A stretch of DNA of 64,000 nucleotides from Listeria monocytogenes (GCF_900187225.1 NZ_LT906436.1:1674001-1738000), one strand, 5' to 3'. Shown: positions 32,031-42,439, counted from the stretch's first letter. Numbers and translations: made by a program. The notes: generated from the letters alone by a model not told the origin.

Positions 32031-32477
32031 TTAATTATTTGATTGTTTTTCTTTACACGCTGGACATATACCATATACTTCCAGTCTGTGATTATCTATT
32101 TCATATCCGGTCATATGTGCTGCGAAATGTTCTACTTCATCTAAACCTGGATAATGAAAATCAACTATTTTTCCACACACATTACAAATTGCGTGGTAAT
32201 GATTAGATGTAGAAAAATCAAATCGACTAGATGCATCACCATAGGATAATTCCTTAATTAGACCAGCATCACGGAAAACGCGTAAATTATTATATACAGT
32301 TGCTACACTCATGTTAGGGAAGTTTCCTTCTAAAGCTCGATAAATATCGTCCGCGGTTGGGTGTGTATGTGAGTTAATTAAGAATTCTAGTATAGCATGA
32401 CGCTGAGGAGTGATTCTTACTCCTGTTTTCTTCAAGACATCTACTGCCTCTTTTAGAGTTGCATTAGACACCGCCAT
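32031..32477 (-). CDS. perR: Peroxide-responsive Fur-family repressor
   Basis: Metal-dependent repressor of peroxide-defence genes. 148 residues from the ATG at 32477, preceded by GGAAGGGAG; the open frame runs 11 codons further with no SD. Winged helix in the N-terminal half ([26 protein letters not shown]). Regulatory metal ligands align with B. subtilis PerR: His39, Asp87, His93, His95 and Asp106; the structural zinc has CNVC (98-101) and CPAC (138-141). The Asp rather than Glu at the fifth ligand favours PerR over Fur. A Per-box-like site lies upstream, suggesting autoregulation. Confidence 0.94.
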   Translation of the reverse strand: MAVSNATLKEAVDVLKKTGVRITPQRHAILEFLINSHTHPTADDIYRALEGNFPNMSVATVYNNLRVFRDAGLIKELSYGDASSRFDFSTSNHYHAICNVCGKIVDFHYPGLDEVEHFAAHMTGYEIDNHRLEVYGICPACKEKQSNN

Positions 32478-32500
32478 GCACTCCCTTCCAAAAATAATTA

Positions 32501-32515
32501 TTATATTCATAATAC
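32501..32515 (-). promoter_or_regulatory. Per-box-like operator upstream of perR
   Basis: TTATATTCATAATAC on the plus strand matches the 7-1-7 Per box TTATAATNATTATAA at 11 or 12 of 14 specified positions. Located 24-38 bases before the perR ATG. Confidence 0.5.
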
Positions 32516-32559
32516 CGGAAATAACGTTTAACTGTCAATAGAATGGCAGAATTTATAGC

Positions 32560-33501
32560 TTAATATCCTTTATTTAAATCAATTTCGTTCCTTAATTTTG
32601 TGTTTTCTTTCAAGTGATTGATATTTTCAAACCAAATTTCAAAGCTGCGCTCTAAATATTTATCCGAATGTCCAGATACATGTGGTGTAATAGTTACATT
32701 ATTTGCTTGCCATAAGGAATTGTCTTCGGAAAGCGGCTCTTCAGATAGAACATCTAAATAAAAATGAGCTATTAATTGGTCTTTTGATGCTTTCTCTAAG
32801 ACATTTAACTCTACAGCACTTCCTCGCCCTATATTGATAAAAACTGCATTATTTTTCATTTTCTCAAAAAATGATAAAGAATAAATACCCATTGTTTCAT
32901 CTGTATGAGGTAAAACACTAACAAAAAAATCTGCTAATGGAGCAACTTTTTCGATATTCGTCATTGCATATGTTTCACTAAATGGTTTCGCGGGGTGGCC
33001 CGTTGTATTTACCCCTATGATTTCCATATCAAATGCTTGAGCGAACTCGGCCACTTTTGCTCCAATGGCTCCCGTTCCAGCTACTACCAAAGTTTTTCCA
33101 GCTAATTCTGTTATTGGTTCTTCACTTGCCCAATTTTTTTCTTTTTGCATTTGATAGAAGAAAGCAGCTTTTTTTACGTGTGCTAACATAAAAGATAGCG
33201 CGTATTCACCCATTGGTATCGCATGGATTCCTCGTACATTAGCAACTTTAATTTTTCTTTTTTGAATTATTTCTCTTGGTAAACTATCTACTCCCGCGGA
33301 AAAAACCATGATTAATTTTAAGTTGCTTGCTTGTTTGATTTTGGCTTCGGTAATGTTAGATCCGTATGTGACGATGACGTCTATCTCTGCTAAATTGGCA
33401 AAATGATCATTGCTCTCATAATAGAAAGTATCATCTGGAAATTTCTCTGCTTGCAAAGTCTGTAAGTACTCTGGGACTTCTAATGTAAATAAAATGTTCA
33501 T
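32560..33501 (-). CDS. D-2-hydroxyacid dehydrogenase, substrate unknown
   Basis: NAD(P)-dependent dehydrogenase of the D-isomer family, 313 residues from ATG 33501 (MNILFTLEVPEY). An in-frame GTG at 33513 sits on top of the AAAGGAAG SD. Rossmann motif GTGAIGAKVAEFA at about residue 140; catalytic Arg in INIGRGSAVE, Glu in LSEEPL and His in TPHVSGHS. The family includes glyoxylate/hydroxypyruvate and lactate enzymes and the substrate cannot be read here. Lies between perR and gsaB, transcribed apart from gsaB. Confidence 0.85.
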   Translation of the reverse strand: MNILFTLEVPEYLQTLQAEKFPDDTFYYESNDHFANLAEIDVIVTYGSNITEAKIKQASNLKLIMVFSAGVDSLPREIIQKRKIKVANVRGIHAIPMGEYALSFMLAHVKKAAFFYQMQKEKNWASEEPITELAGKTLVVAGTGAIGAKVAEFAQAFDMEIIGVNTTGHPAKPFSETYAMTNIEKVAPLADFFVSVLPHTDETMGIYSLSFFEKMKNNAVFINIGRGSAVELNVLEKASKDQLIAHFYLDVLSEEPLSEDNSLWQANNVTITPHVSGHSDKYLERSFEIWFENINHLKENTKLRNEIDLNKGY

Positions 33502-33645
33502 TTTGCGCCACACTTCCTTTCTTTAGCTATATATTAATTTTATGCTTTTTTTCATTTAACAGCAATTAAATTGTTTTTTCAATTGCGGCATCTTATTTTT
33601 TCGAATAGAATATAAGAGGTATTAAAATTTTGAGGAGATGACGAA

Positions 33646-34944
33646 ATGGATCATTCAATGTCAAAAAAATTGCATGATGAAGCACTTTTACATATAGTTG
33701 GCGGGGTTAATAGCCCATCTAGGTCAAATAAAGGAGTTGGCGGCGGAATTCCTGTAACGATGGAACGGGCTAGTGGCGCTTATTTTTATGATGTGGATGG
33801 CAATAAATATATTGACTATTTAGCTGCATTTGGACCGATCATTACGGGACATGCACATCCTCATATTACAGAAGCAATTACAAAAGCTGCGCAAAATGGT
33901 GTTTTGTACGGAACACCTACTAAACACGAAATCACTTTTGCGAAAATGTTAAAAGAAGCCATTCCTTCACTTGAGAAAGTTCGTTTTACAAATTCTGGGA
34001 CGGAAGCTGTCATGACAACTATTCGTGTCGCTCGTGCTTATACAGGCAGAGATAAAATCATTAAATTCGCTGGGTGTTATCACGGCCACTTTGATTTAGT
34101 GCTCGTGGAAGCCGGTTCTGGCCCTTCTACGCTTGGCATTCCAGACTCCGCTGGGGTAACAAAATCAACCGCAGAAGAAGTTATCACTGTCCCCTTTAAT
34201 GATCTTGATTCTTTTAAAGAAGCATTAGCTATTTGGGGCGATCAAGTTGCTGCTGTTTTAGTAGAGCCAATTGTTGGGAATTTTGGAATGGTTGCACCAG
34301 AAGATGGATTTTTAGAAGCAGTTAATGAACTCGCACATGTCAATGGTTCTTTAGTGATTTATGATGAAGTCATTACGGCTTTCCGTTTTATGTACGGCGG
34401 CGCGCAGAACTATTTAGGTGTTATTCCCGATTTGACTGCCATGGGTAAAATTATTGGTGGTGGGCTTCCGATTGGTGCTTACGGAGGTCGAATTGATATT
34501 ATGGAAAAAGTAGCACCACTTGGACCGGCTTATCAAGCTGGGACGCATGCTGGTAATCCGGCATCTATTCTTTCAGGAATCGCGTGTCTCGAAGTTTTAC
34601 AAGAAGAAGGACTGTATGAGCGCTTTGAAAAATATGGCTCGATGCTGAAAGATGGTATTGAAAAAGCTGCGCTAAAACACGGCATCGCTGTTACGGTTAA
34701 CCAAATTGTCGGTGCTCTAACTGTTTACTTTACGGAAGATGCTGTGACTAATTATGCTGAGGCTGGCGCTACAAATGGCGAGTTATTCGGTCGTTTCTTT
34801 AAAGGAATGTTAGAGGAGGGCATTAATTTGGCGCCTTCTAAATATGAAGCATGGTTCATCACTTCCGCACACTCGGAAGCTGATATTTTAGAAACAATCC
34901 AAGCAGTTGATACTGTTTTTGGAAAAATGGTTCAAGATAACTAG
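33646..34944 (+). CDS. gsaB: Glutamate-1-semialdehyde 2,1-aminomutase, GsaB type
   Basis: PLP enzyme making 5-aminolevulinate for haem synthesis. 432 residues. PLP-binding lysine in [18 protein letters not shown]; earlier [22 protein letters not shown] and YDEVITAFR with the Asp that holds the pyridine ring. Alone on its transcript, far from a hem operon, and next to perR as in B. subtilis, where gsaB is the second copy beside hemL. Whether it is the main haem enzyme here depends on a hemL copy outside the window. GAGGAGATG precedes the ATG. Confidence 0.9.
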   Translation: MDHSMSKKLHDEALLHIVGGVNSPSRSNKGVGGGIPVTMERASGAYFYDVDGNKYIDYLAAFGPIITGHAHPHITEAITKAAQNGVLYGTPTKHEITFAKMLKEAIPSLEKVRFTNSGTEAVMTTIRVARAYTGRDKIIKFAGCYHGHFDLVLVEAGSGPSTLGIPDSAGVTKSTAEEVITVPFNDLDSFKEALAIWGDQVAAVLVEPIVGNFGMVAPEDGFLEAVNELAHVNGSLVIYDEVITAFRFMYGGAQNYLGVIPDLTAMGKIIGGGLPIGAYGGRIDIMEKVAPLGPAYQAGTHAGNPASILSGIACLEVLQEEGLYERFEKYGSMLKDGIEKAALKHGIAVTVNQIVGALTVYFTEDAVTNYAEAGATNGELFGRFFKGMLEEGINLAPSKYEAWFITSAHSEADILETIQAVDTVFGKMVQDN

Positions 34945-34976
34945 GTAATATTACTTTATAAACTGGTGAGAAACGT

Positions 34977-35020
34977 TATAATAGAAGAAGAATGAGCGGG
35001 AAAACTTAAAAATCCCGCTC
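34977..35020 (+). promoter_or_regulatory. Promoter -10 and 5' leader hairpin before the FUSC-like gene
   Basis: TATAAT at 34977-34982 with a weak -35, followed within a dozen bases by a perfect 8-bp hairpin GAGCGGGA/TCCCGCTC (34994-35020) that has no T-run. It would lie at the very 5' end of the mRNA, the place of stabilising hairpins, rather than act as a terminator of gsaB. Confidence 0.45.
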
Positions 35021-35049
35021 AAATAGTCTATAGAAAGGAATAACCTTCC

Positions 35050-36138
35050 ATGAAATTCGGAGCTAGAATTTTGAAAACTGGTATTGCAATCACATTGGCG
35101 CTTTTTATCGCTCAACTTTGCAATTCACCTTCTCCATCTCTGGCAGGCATTTCCGCCGTTTTTGCTATCCAACCTTCTATTTATAGGTCCTATCGAACTA
35201 TTTTAGAACGGGCGCAAGGGAACGTAATTGGAGCCATCATTGCAATTATTTTTGGACTTTATATTGGTAATGATTTTATTTTAATTGGTGTCGCTTCGAT
35301 TATCTGTGTTGCTTTATTAATGCAATTCCGCTTGGAGAATACGATTGGCCTTGCAGTCGTGACGCTCATTATTGTAATGGATTCTCCTGGTAATGACTTT
35401 TTAGAAATCGCGCTTATTCGTTTTGGGACAATTATGTTAGGTTTACTTGCGGCATTTATTGTCAATCTATTCTTTTTACCACCGAAATATGAAGTTTCAT
35501 TGTTTCAGTTAATTTATAATACGAATAGTGAAATTGTTCGTTGGATAAAATTAAACTTGCGTCACGCTGCGGACTTTCCTCTTCTAAAAAAAGATATGGA
35601 ATGGATGCAAAAACAGTTAAATCAAACGCGTAACTTATATGGTTTATACAGAGAAGAGCGTACTTTTTTAAAGAAAAATGCCATTTCAAAAGGGCGGAAA
35701 ATTGCTGTATATAGGCAGATGTTGCTTTGTTCTCAAAAAGGTTTTGAGCTTTTAAAAATCCAACATCGCTATGAAAATGATTATTTGCAACTGCCTCCAG
35801 ATAAGCAAGAATTAATCAGACAGCATATCGATTACTTAACGGATAAACATGAACAACTTTTACTGACATATATCGATAAAGTTTCGATTGATCTTGAATA
35901 TGTAGAGTCACATTTAGCGCAGGATCCCCAAGATTTGATGCAACTTTTCTTACGTGAGATGAGAGAAACTGAAAAAGATGAGTATGAGGATATGATGGAT
36001 AAATACCATTTAATGCGTATTATCGCTTCTGTTTTTGCTTACCAAGAGACAATCGACTATTTAGAAAAATTAATTCATAGTTTTAAACTCAGACACACGA
36101 AAGAAAACCAAATTGATATTAATGTTAATGAAGAATAA
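35050..36138 (+). CDS. FUSC/aromatic acid exporter family membrane protein (YgaE-like)
   Basis: 362 residues. N-terminal half (about 10-145) has four to five membrane helices with the opening GARILKTGIAITLALFIAQ and ISAVFAIQPSIYRSYRTILER typical of the ArAE_1 group. The C-terminal half is a charged, helical cytosolic domain (many Glu, Lys, Gln) with coiled-coil character. The family is named for aromatic acid efflux, but the substrate is unproven. Downstream of gsaB on the same strand, with its own promoter. AAAGGAA upstream of the ATG. Confidence 0.8.
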   Translation: MKFGARILKTGIAITLALFIAQLCNSPSPSLAGISAVFAIQPSIYRSYRTILERAQGNVIGAIIAIIFGLYIGNDFILIGVASIICVALLMQFRLENTIGLAVVTLIIVMDSPGNDFLEIALIRFGTIMLGLLAAFIVNLFFLPPKYEVSLFQLIYNTNSEIVRWIKLNLRHAADFPLLKKDMEWMQKQLNQTRNLYGLYREERTFLKKNAISKGRKIAVYRQMLLCSQKGFELLKIQHRYENDYLQLPPDKQELIRQHIDYLTDKHEQLLLTYIDKVSIDLEYVESHLAQDPQDLMQLFLREMRETEKDEYEDMMDKYHLMRIIASVFAYQETIDYLEKLIHSFKLRHTKENQIDINVNEE

Positions 36139-36140
36139 AC

Positions 36141-36181
36141 AAAAAACGAGCTTGGAGATAGACTCCAAAGCTCGTTTTTTT
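36141..36181. terminator. Bidirectional terminator
   Basis: Stem ACGAGCTTTGGAG-type with 6-7 base loop and A-run/T-run on both sides, between convergent genes; it overlaps the stop codon region of the UPF0374 gene. Confidence 0.88.
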
Positions 36182-36707
36182 AACGGTATTCTTTGTACTT
36201 TTCATACCAAATGTCAATGTAGTCAGGGGAAAACGGACCTTTTTTGTCCAAAATCCAGTGGCTTAACACATCCACATTATGTCGAAGTATCCGGTCAATT
36301 GAGTCTGGGTACTTCATTTGGCGACGGTGTTGTTCGTATTCGCCCTCATCGAGCAAATGAAACCTTCCATCTGGGAAAACCTTAATATCGAGGTCATAGT
36401 CAATGTACTTAAGCGCTTGTTCATCTACTGCAAATGGTGTCCCTAGATTGCAGTAATGATAAATGCCATCTTCTCTAATCATGGAAATTACATTAAACCA
36501 GTAATCACTATGAAAATAACAGATAGATGGTTCGCGCGTTACCCATTTACGTCCGTCTGCTTCCACAACTAATGTGTGGTCGTTTCCGCCGATAATAATA
36601 TTCTCCGTAGATTTAAGCACCACTGTCTTTTTCCAAGTACGATGAAGTTTTCCGTTATGTTTGTAGCTCTTGATCTGTATTATTTCTTTCTCTTTGGGTA
36701 AGTACAT
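36180..36707 (-). CDS. UPF0374/DUF402 nucleoside di/triphosphate phosphatase
   Basis: 175 residues. The family (B. subtilis YgaC, S. aureus Ntdp) is an all-beta nucleotide phosphatase. Motifs here: [16 protein letters not shown] at the N-terminus, the acidic [23 protein letters not shown] and the C-terminal [11 protein letters not shown]. The conserved aspartates in the middle block bind metal in the S. aureus homologue. Transcribed alone, convergent with the FUSC-like gene; next to perR-gsaB neighbours as in B. subtilis. Confidence 0.88.
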   Translation of the reverse strand: MYLPKEKEIIQIKSYKHNGKLHRTWKKTVVLKSTENIIIGGNDHTLVVEADGRKWVTREPSICYFHSDYWFNVISMIREDGIYHYCNLGTPFAVDEQALKYIDYDLDIKVFPDGRFHLLDEGEYEQHRRQMKYPDSIDRILRHNVDVLSHWILDKKGPFSPDYIDIWYEKYKEYR

Positions 36708-36861
36708 CCTTTATCCTACTTTCCTCATGTACTATCAAAATCATTATTATTATAACATAAGGCTAGACTGCAAAAAAACAATATCGTGCTGAAACGGAAG
36801 ATTTTCCTCAAAAAAGAACATTTTTTAAATAAAATAGCTAATTTTTACCTATTTTGTTTTA

Positions 36862-37608
<747 letters not shown>

Positions 37609-37611
37609 TTA

Positions 37612-38709
37612 TTATTCCCCCTTAAAATCTTTCCACGCTTGCCACATTTTTTGATATGGTACTGGAAAAGCAAGTCGCTTCATTTCTTCTTCTGTCGCAA
37701 AATACCAATTTTCATTTGGAATTGCTGACTGAAGTTTTGCCACACGAATGTCCATTTTCCAGACTAAATGAGAAAAAACGTGTTTGATATGCGCAATTGG
37801 CTCGTCTTCTAGTAAAACTTCTAAGCCATAATTATGTAAAAATTGTAGTTTGGCTACTTCATCATTTTCTTTTTTAGAAATTTCAATAGTAGGAAATTGC
37901 CACATATTCGCAAGCAGACCATTTTCTGGTCGTTTCTCTATGGCAATTTTTCCGTCTTCTGAAATAACAATGATGCTTAATAGTTCTTTGGTTTTCGTTT
38001 TCACTTTTTTTATTTTTACTGGATAATTCGTTTCAACGCCATTTTTATGCGCTTCGCAAAACGGTTGGAGCGGACAAAGCATACACATTGGTTTTGTTGG
38101 TGTACAAACAAGCGCACCAATTTCCATTAAACCTTGGTTAAAAGCGGCCGGATTTTTTTTGTCAATTAGTTGATATAATACCTCTTCAAAAATTTTCCGG
38201 GTGGATGCTTTCATGATGTCCTCGCCAATTTCTAAAACGCGCGCGATAACACGCATGACATTCCCATCCACTGCTGGTTCTGCTTGGTTGTAAGCAATAC
38301 TTAAGATGGCTCCAGCTGTATATGGTCCCACACCTTTAAGCGATAAAATAGTGGTTAAGTCGGTAGGAACTTCACCAGAAAAATCTGCCATCACTTGTTT
38401 CATGGCTGTTTGGAGATTTCTGACACGAGAGTAATAACCTAGACCTTCCCAAGCTTTTAAAATGTCCGCTTCATCTGCATTTACAAAACTTTCCATTGTT
38501 GGAAATTGAGTCATAAAGCGATTAAAATAAGGAATCACTGTGTCGACTTTTGTTTGTTGAAGCATGATTTCTGAGACCCAAATTCTGTAAGGCTCGGTAT
38601 TTTCGCGCCACGGTAAGACGCGCTTATTCGCTTCATACCAGGAAACGAGTGCTTCTTGAAAAGCAGTTATCTTTGTTTCATCCCAAGTTAGTCTCTTCAT
38701 TTTTCTCAT
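37612..38709 (-). CDS. mutY: A/G-specific adenine DNA glycosylase
   Basis: Removes adenine paired with 8-oxoguanine. 365 residues. Helix-hairpin-helix LKGVGPYTAGAILSI with Asp in EPAVDGNVMRV, catalytic Glu in VSEIMLQQT, and the 4Fe-4S loop CTPTKPMCMLCPLQPFC (C-x6-C-x2-C-x5-C). C-terminal NUDIX-like domain recognises 8-oxoG. Two candidate ATGs lie three codons apart; GAGGGG fits the first. Overlaps nothing; drives fabL downstream. Confidence 0.94.
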   Translation of the reverse strand: MRKMKRLTWDETKITAFQEALVSWYEANKRVLPWRENTEPYRIWVSEIMLQQTKVDTVIPYFNRFMTQFPTMESFVNADEADILKAWEGLGYYSRVRNLQTAMKQVMADFSGEVPTDLTTILSLKGVGPYTAGAILSIAYNQAEPAVDGNVMRVIARVLEIGEDIMKASTRKIFEEVLYQLIDKKNPAAFNQGLMEIGALVCTPTKPMCMLCPLQPFCEAHKNGVETNYPVKIKKVKTKTKELLSIIVISEDGKIAIEKRPENGLLANMWQFPTIEISKKENDEVAKLQFLHNYGLEVLLEDEPIAHIKHVFSHLVWKMDIRVAKLQSAIPNENWYFATEEEMKRLAFPVPYQKMWQAWKDFKGE

Positions 38710-38909
38710 TTTCCCCTCGTAATTCTAATAGATTTCTAATGTGTGTTGCTCCGGATGTGTAGTATAATGTAGACAGGGAATAAAATAGTATACCCATTCT
38801 TAAGCCGATTTCTATTATACCGAATGCTGGCTTAATTGAATAGTGTTGTGCTCTTATAGGCAGCACTCACTTGTATTTTTTAAGACCGATTTTAGAGGAG
38901 GCAAAGTCA

Positions 38910-39890
38910 TTGGATACTGGCACACATGTAGTAATGGGAATTGCACTCGGAGCGTTAGCAACCGTAGACCCGGTAGTTGCCGGAAGTTCTCAAGCTGCCA
39001 TTGGTATTATGACAGCAACAATTATTGGTTCACAAATTCCAGACATTGACACTGTATTAAAACTAAAAAACAACGCTGATTATATTAGAAATCACCGAGG
39101 AATAACGCATTCCTTGCCGATGCTTGCCATTTGGCCATTACTTATTTCATCTATTTTGTATTTACTTTTCCCAGCAGCCACATTTATTCATTTACTGTTA
39201 TGGACGTTTATCGCGGTGGGATTACACATTTTTGTAGATATTTTTAATGCTTACGGGACACAAGCAGTCAGACCGTTTAAAGAAACATGGGTCGCATTTG
39301 GATTTATCAACACATTTGATTGGTTCATTTTTGGTTCTCATGTTGTGGCTATTGCGGCTTGGTTATTAGGTTCTCCAGTATTACCTACATTTGTAACACT
39401 CTACGTCATTTTGGCACTTTATTATGTGGCAAGATTTGTTACACAGCGAATGATTAAACACGCAGTTCAAAACTTAATTCCAGATTCAGAAGAAATCATT
39501 ATTGCTTCCACCATCCACTTCTTCCAGTGGCGTGTGGCAGTAACAACGAAGGATCATTACTATGTAGGTCGAGCTTTCAAACGCAATATTTCCATCTATG
39601 AAAAATTTGACCGCTTACCTGTTCCTGATAATGAAATCATTCGTTCTGCGAAAAAAGATAAAAATCTTGCTGCATTTATCTCATTCTCCAAAGTTTACAA
39701 CTGGCGCATTGAGGAAAAACTAGACGGGACTTATGTAACATTCACCGATTTACGTTATCGTAGTAATGGGCACTATCCATTTGTAGCAGTAGTAAAATTA
39801 GATGATGACTTAAAAATTGTTTCATCTTACACTGGCTGGATTTTCTCCACAGAAAAATTATACAAAAAACTAGCACCTGTTAGTATTTAA
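38910..39890 (+). CDS. Membrane-bound metal-dependent hydrolase family (YdjM/YfhP-like)
   Basis: 326 residues from the TTG at 38910, 8 bases after GAGGAGG; the longer ATG frame at 38871 has no SD. N-terminal half has several membrane helices with the family motifs DTGTHVVMG, SQIPDIDTV, NHRGITHSLP and HIFVDIFNAYGTQ, where His and Asp residues would bind metal. The C-terminal soluble part is not recognised. Similar to B. subtilis YfhP. The actual substrate is unknown. Neighbours yfhF, yfhJ and recX form the same cluster in Bacillus. Confidence 0.83.
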   Translation: MDTGTHVVMGIALGALATVDPVVAGSSQAAIGIMTATIIGSQIPDIDTVLKLKNNADYIRNHRGITHSLPMLAIWPLLISSILYLLFPAATFIHLLLWTFIAVGLHIFVDIFNAYGTQAVRPFKETWVAFGFINTFDWFIFGSHVVAIAAWLLGSPVLPTFVTLYVILALYYVARFVTQRMIKHAVQNLIPDSEEIIIASTIHFFQWRVAVTTKDHYYVGRAFKRNISIYEKFDRLPVPDNEIIRSAKKDKNLAAFISFSKVYNWRIEEKLDGTYVTFTDLRYRSNGHYPFVAVVKLDDDLKIVSSYTGWIFSTEKLYKKLAPVSI

Positions 39891-39921
39891 AAAAAGACCC
39901 GGGATTCCGGGTCTTTTTTAT
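39891..39921. terminator. Bidirectional terminator
   Basis: Stem AAAGACCCGG/CCGGGTCTTT, loop GATT, T-runs both ways, between convergent genes. Confidence 0.92.
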
Positions 39922-40383
39922 TTATCTACCTGTGCTCCCTACCCCGCCAACACGGGATTCGTTTGCGACGATATCTGTATCTGCAACTAAGTATTTTTGG
40001 AATACGCCTTGAGCGACGCGTTCCCCCGCTTCAATAGCTACTGGTTCATTGGAGAAGTTTTTGATGGCAATGCCGATATTGCCGTCATTACCTGGATTAC
40101 TATAATAAGAGGAATCAATAATTCCTGTACCGTTACATAGTAGTAAACCTTTTTTTATACCAATGGAAGAACGGACATAGATATTCAAAACCTCATCTTC
40201 CTGCATATAACTTTTAATATCTGTCCAAAAAATATGTTTTTCTCCTGGCACGATGGTTACTGTTTCATTGGAGAAGAAATCATAGCCAGCCGAACCTTTG
40301 TCTCCGCGTATTGGTAGAGATATGGTTTGTTCTGGAAATTTTCTGCTTGCTTCATTTACTACTTCAAATCCTCTTACTTTCAA
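39922..40383 (-). CDS. dut: dUTP diphosphatase, trimeric type
   Basis: Hydrolyses dUTP to dUMP, keeping uracil out of DNA. 153 residues from TTG 40383, 8 bases after AGGAG; the in-frame GTG at 40392 sits in the SD. The five dUTPase motifs are visible: AGYDFFS, YVRSSIGIK, GIIDSSYY, GERVAQGVFQ and the C-terminal RVGGVGSTGR arm. Motif 3 has SSYY rather than the usual ADYRG, the same departure seen in B. subtilis YncF-type enzymes. Last gene of recX-yfhJ-dut. Confidence 0.9.
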   Translation of the reverse strand: MKVRGFEVVNEASRKFPEQTISLPIRGDKGSAGYDFFSNETVTIVPGEKHIFWTDIKSYMQEDEVLNIYVRSSIGIKKGLLLCNGTGIIDSSYYSNPGNDGNIGIAIKNFSNEPVAIEAGERVAQGVFQKYLVADTDIVANESRVGGVGSTGR

Positions 40384-40394
40384 TTTGTTCACTC

Positions 40395-40628
40395 CTATTT
40401 GTTTGGGCCTTTTCGTTCTACTTGGTGTAAAAAGCTGCCGTGGCGCTCGATTTGCTGACGGACATAATCTGCCGCGTACTCAGGCCCACGATACGGATAA
40501 CCCGCTTTGGCATAAGAACTTTCAAAATCTGACCAAAGCATTTCAATCCACCACAAGGCTTGCTCTTTATCTAAATGCGGATTTTTAACCATTAATTCCG
40601 CTGTTAGTTCATCTAAATACGTATACAA
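40395..40628 (-). CDS. WVELL-family small protein (YfhJ-like)
   Basis: 77 residues from TTG 40628 (MYTYLDELTAEL), 9 bases after AGGAGG and directly after the recX stop. The family core WWIEMLWSDFESSYAKAGY is clear. Soluble, helical, function unknown. The gene keeps its place between recX and dut. A longer reading from an ATG inside recX is possible but has no SD and is not the family N-terminus. Confidence 0.8.
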   Translation of the reverse strand: MYTYLDELTAELMVKNPHLDKEQALWWIEMLWSDFESSYAKAGYPYRGPEYAADYVRQQIERHGSFLHQVERKGPNK

Positions 40629-40629
40629 T

Positions 40630-41439
40630 TCACTCTTCCTCCTCGAAACTGATTTCATTCTCAGTTAGGTATGATTGAATTGTATCATAAGAAAAACCTT
40701 TCTGCATTAGCGATGTGATTGTTTTTTGTTTAGCAATACTAGGTTTGTAGCGTTTATTTTTACGCATTGTTTTTTCGATTTGCTTTTGTAAAATTTCTGC
40801 TTCGTCCGCCACATCCAATTCACTCGTTGCTTCAGTAGCGGCTGCTTTGGCTAGTTCACTAGTAAAGCCTTTTTGGATTAAATCGGTGATGATTTTTTGT
40901 TGAAGCATTTTTTTGGCACTTTTGTTATTTCGTTTCATAATTTTCATTGCTTGTTTAGTCGCATTTTCTAGCTGGGCTTCGTCTGAATATTCTTCGATAA
41001 CCCGGCTAATGATTTCTCTCGTTAGCCCTTTTTCGACTAATTCGCGTTCGATAGTTCGTGGGCCTTTTAATGTCGTCTTGATTTGCGTTTTAGTATATAG
41101 TTCCGCAAATTCGAAATCATTGATGTAGTCCATGTTAGCTAATTTTTTTAAAATTTCATCAATCGCAAAAGGTTCCATTTCTTGTTTTCTTAAATAATCG
41201 CGAATTTCTTTTTCCGACCGGACCCGGTGGGATAAGAAGTTGATGGCTTTATTTAGCCCTTTTCGAACCATATCAGCTTGCTTGATTTCTTCTATATCAG
41301 CCTCGATAAGAACTTTACCTTTCATCAGCTGATAGCGAGCTAAAACCTCTTCGTCTACACTAAAGTTGTATTTTTCATCGATAAAAATGTTATAGCGTTC
41401 TTTGTTTTTCTGCTGGACACTTATGGACGTGATTTTCAT
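40630..41439 (-). CDS. recX: Regulatory protein RecX
   Basis: Modulates RecA filaments. 269 residues from ATG 41439, preceded by GGAGG; the frame is open nine codons further without SD. Made of tandem three-helix RecX repeats, e.g. AINFLSHRVRSEKEIRDYLRKQ, LVEKGLTREIISRVI, LIQKGFTSELAKAA and LMQKGFSYDTIQSYL. Longer than E. coli RecX, as is usual in Firmicutes. Confidence 0.92.
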   Translation of the reverse strand: MKITSISVQQKNKERYNIFIDEKYNFSVDEEVLARYQLMKGKVLIEADIEEIKQADMVRKGLNKAINFLSHRVRSEKEIRDYLRKQEMEPFAIDEILKKLANMDYINDFEFAELYTKTQIKTTLKGPRTIERELVEKGLTREIISRVIEEYSDEAQLENATKQAMKIMKRNNKSAKKMLQQKIITDLIQKGFTSELAKAAATEATSELDVADEAEILQKQIEKTMRKNKRYKPSIAKQKTITSLMQKGFSYDTIQSYLTENEISFEEEE

Positions 41440-41479
41440 AATCCGCCTCCTTCTCCCTTCTATCATACAGCAAAAAATG

Positions 41480-41504
41480 GTTTTAATACTACTAAAAAGG
41501 GAAT
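41480..41504 (+). promoter_or_regulatory. Sigma-B-type promoter of the YfhF-like gene
   Basis: GTTT (41480-41483), 15 bases, GGGAAT (41499-41504), matching the general-stress consensus. 32 bases before the start codon. Confidence 0.65.
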
Positions 41505-41536
41505 AAACTAGTTAGGACAATGAAGAGGTGATAAAA

Positions 41537-42439
41537 TTGCATATCTTACTTACAGGCGCAACAGGTTTTATTGGTGATCATTTAGTACATGAATTAGAAA
41601 AATCTGATCACGAGCTTTATATTTTAACAAGACAAAAGCTAAAAAACCGCGCGAATGTACACTATATTGAATGGTTGAATGAAGATAAATTGCCGAATTT
41701 AGAAGATTTACCAGTGGATGTTTGTATTAATTTGGCAGGTGCTGGTTTGATGGATGAAAAATGGACTTATGATAGAAAGAAAGTGATTGTAAATAGCCGC
41801 ATCGAAGCTACTTCAGCGCTTCTATCAATTGTGAAAAAAATGAAATCAAAACCAAAATTGTGGATTAATGCGAGTGCAATTGGGGCTTATACTTCTTCTA
41901 AGTCAACGATTTATCTAGATACAGAAGAAAATACTTATGCAGATAACTTCTTAGGAAAAACAGTTTATGAATGGGAAAAAACAGCTAGTGCAGCAAGTGA
42001 TTTGGGTATTCGTGTCGTGTATGCTCGCTTTGGTCTTGTACTCGGGACTAACGGGGGCTCGTTCCCTGTTTTTGAAAAATTATTCCAAACCTATACAGGG
42101 GGTCGCTTTGGTAATGGCAGACAATGGTATTCTTGGATTCATGTGGATGATGTTGTAGCGGCAATCTTATTTATTTTTGACCACGAACAAATAAACGGTG
42201 TCGTTAATTTTACAGCCCCTCACCCTGTTCAAGAAAAGAAATTTGCTGAACGCCTTGGAAAAAAAATGCATAAACCGTATAAAACACCTGTACCTAAAAA
42301 AATAATTAAATTCATTCTCGGTGAACGTGCAATGACTATTTTGGACAGTCAACGTGCTTATCCGGAAAAGCTGATGAGTAACCATTTTGAGTTTCGCTTT
42401 GAAACTTTGCAAGAAGCTTTAGATGACTTGTTAGATTGA
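41537..42439 (+). CDS. NAD-dependent epimerase, SDR39U1/YfhF family
   Basis: 300 residues from TTG 41537, after AGAGGTGA; the GTG at 41528 overlaps the SD. Rossmann motif LLTGATGFIGDHL at the N-terminus, CINLAGAGLMDEKW, and the C-terminal DUF1731 domain ending in SNHFEFRFETLQEALDDLL. Such TIGR01777-type proteins are often annotated as sugar-nucleotide epimerases or cell-division inhibitor SulA homologues, without good proof of either. A sigma-B promoter lies upstream, so it is probably a stress gene. From memory the EGD-e counterpart is lmo1694. Confidence 0.86.
   Translation: MHILLTGATGFIGDHLVHELEKSDHELYILTRQKLKNRANVHYIEWLNEDKLPNLEDLPVDVCINLAGAGLMDEKWTYDRKKVIVNSRIEATSALLSIVKKMKSKPKLWINASAIGAYTSSKSTIYLDTEENTYADNFLGKTVYEWEKTASAASDLGIRVVYARFGLVLGTNGGSFPVFEKLFQTYTGGRFGNGRQWYSWIHVDDVVAAILFIFDHEQINGVVNFTAPHPVQEKKFAERLGKKMHKPYKTPVPKKIIKFILGERAMTILDSQRAYPEKLMSNHFEFRFETLQEALDDLLD

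Noticed and set aside
35462-35689. Antisense frame within the FUSC-like gene, and other frames under 100 codons opposite known genes
   Set aside because: No SD, no promoter and no recognisable protein; shadows of the real genes.
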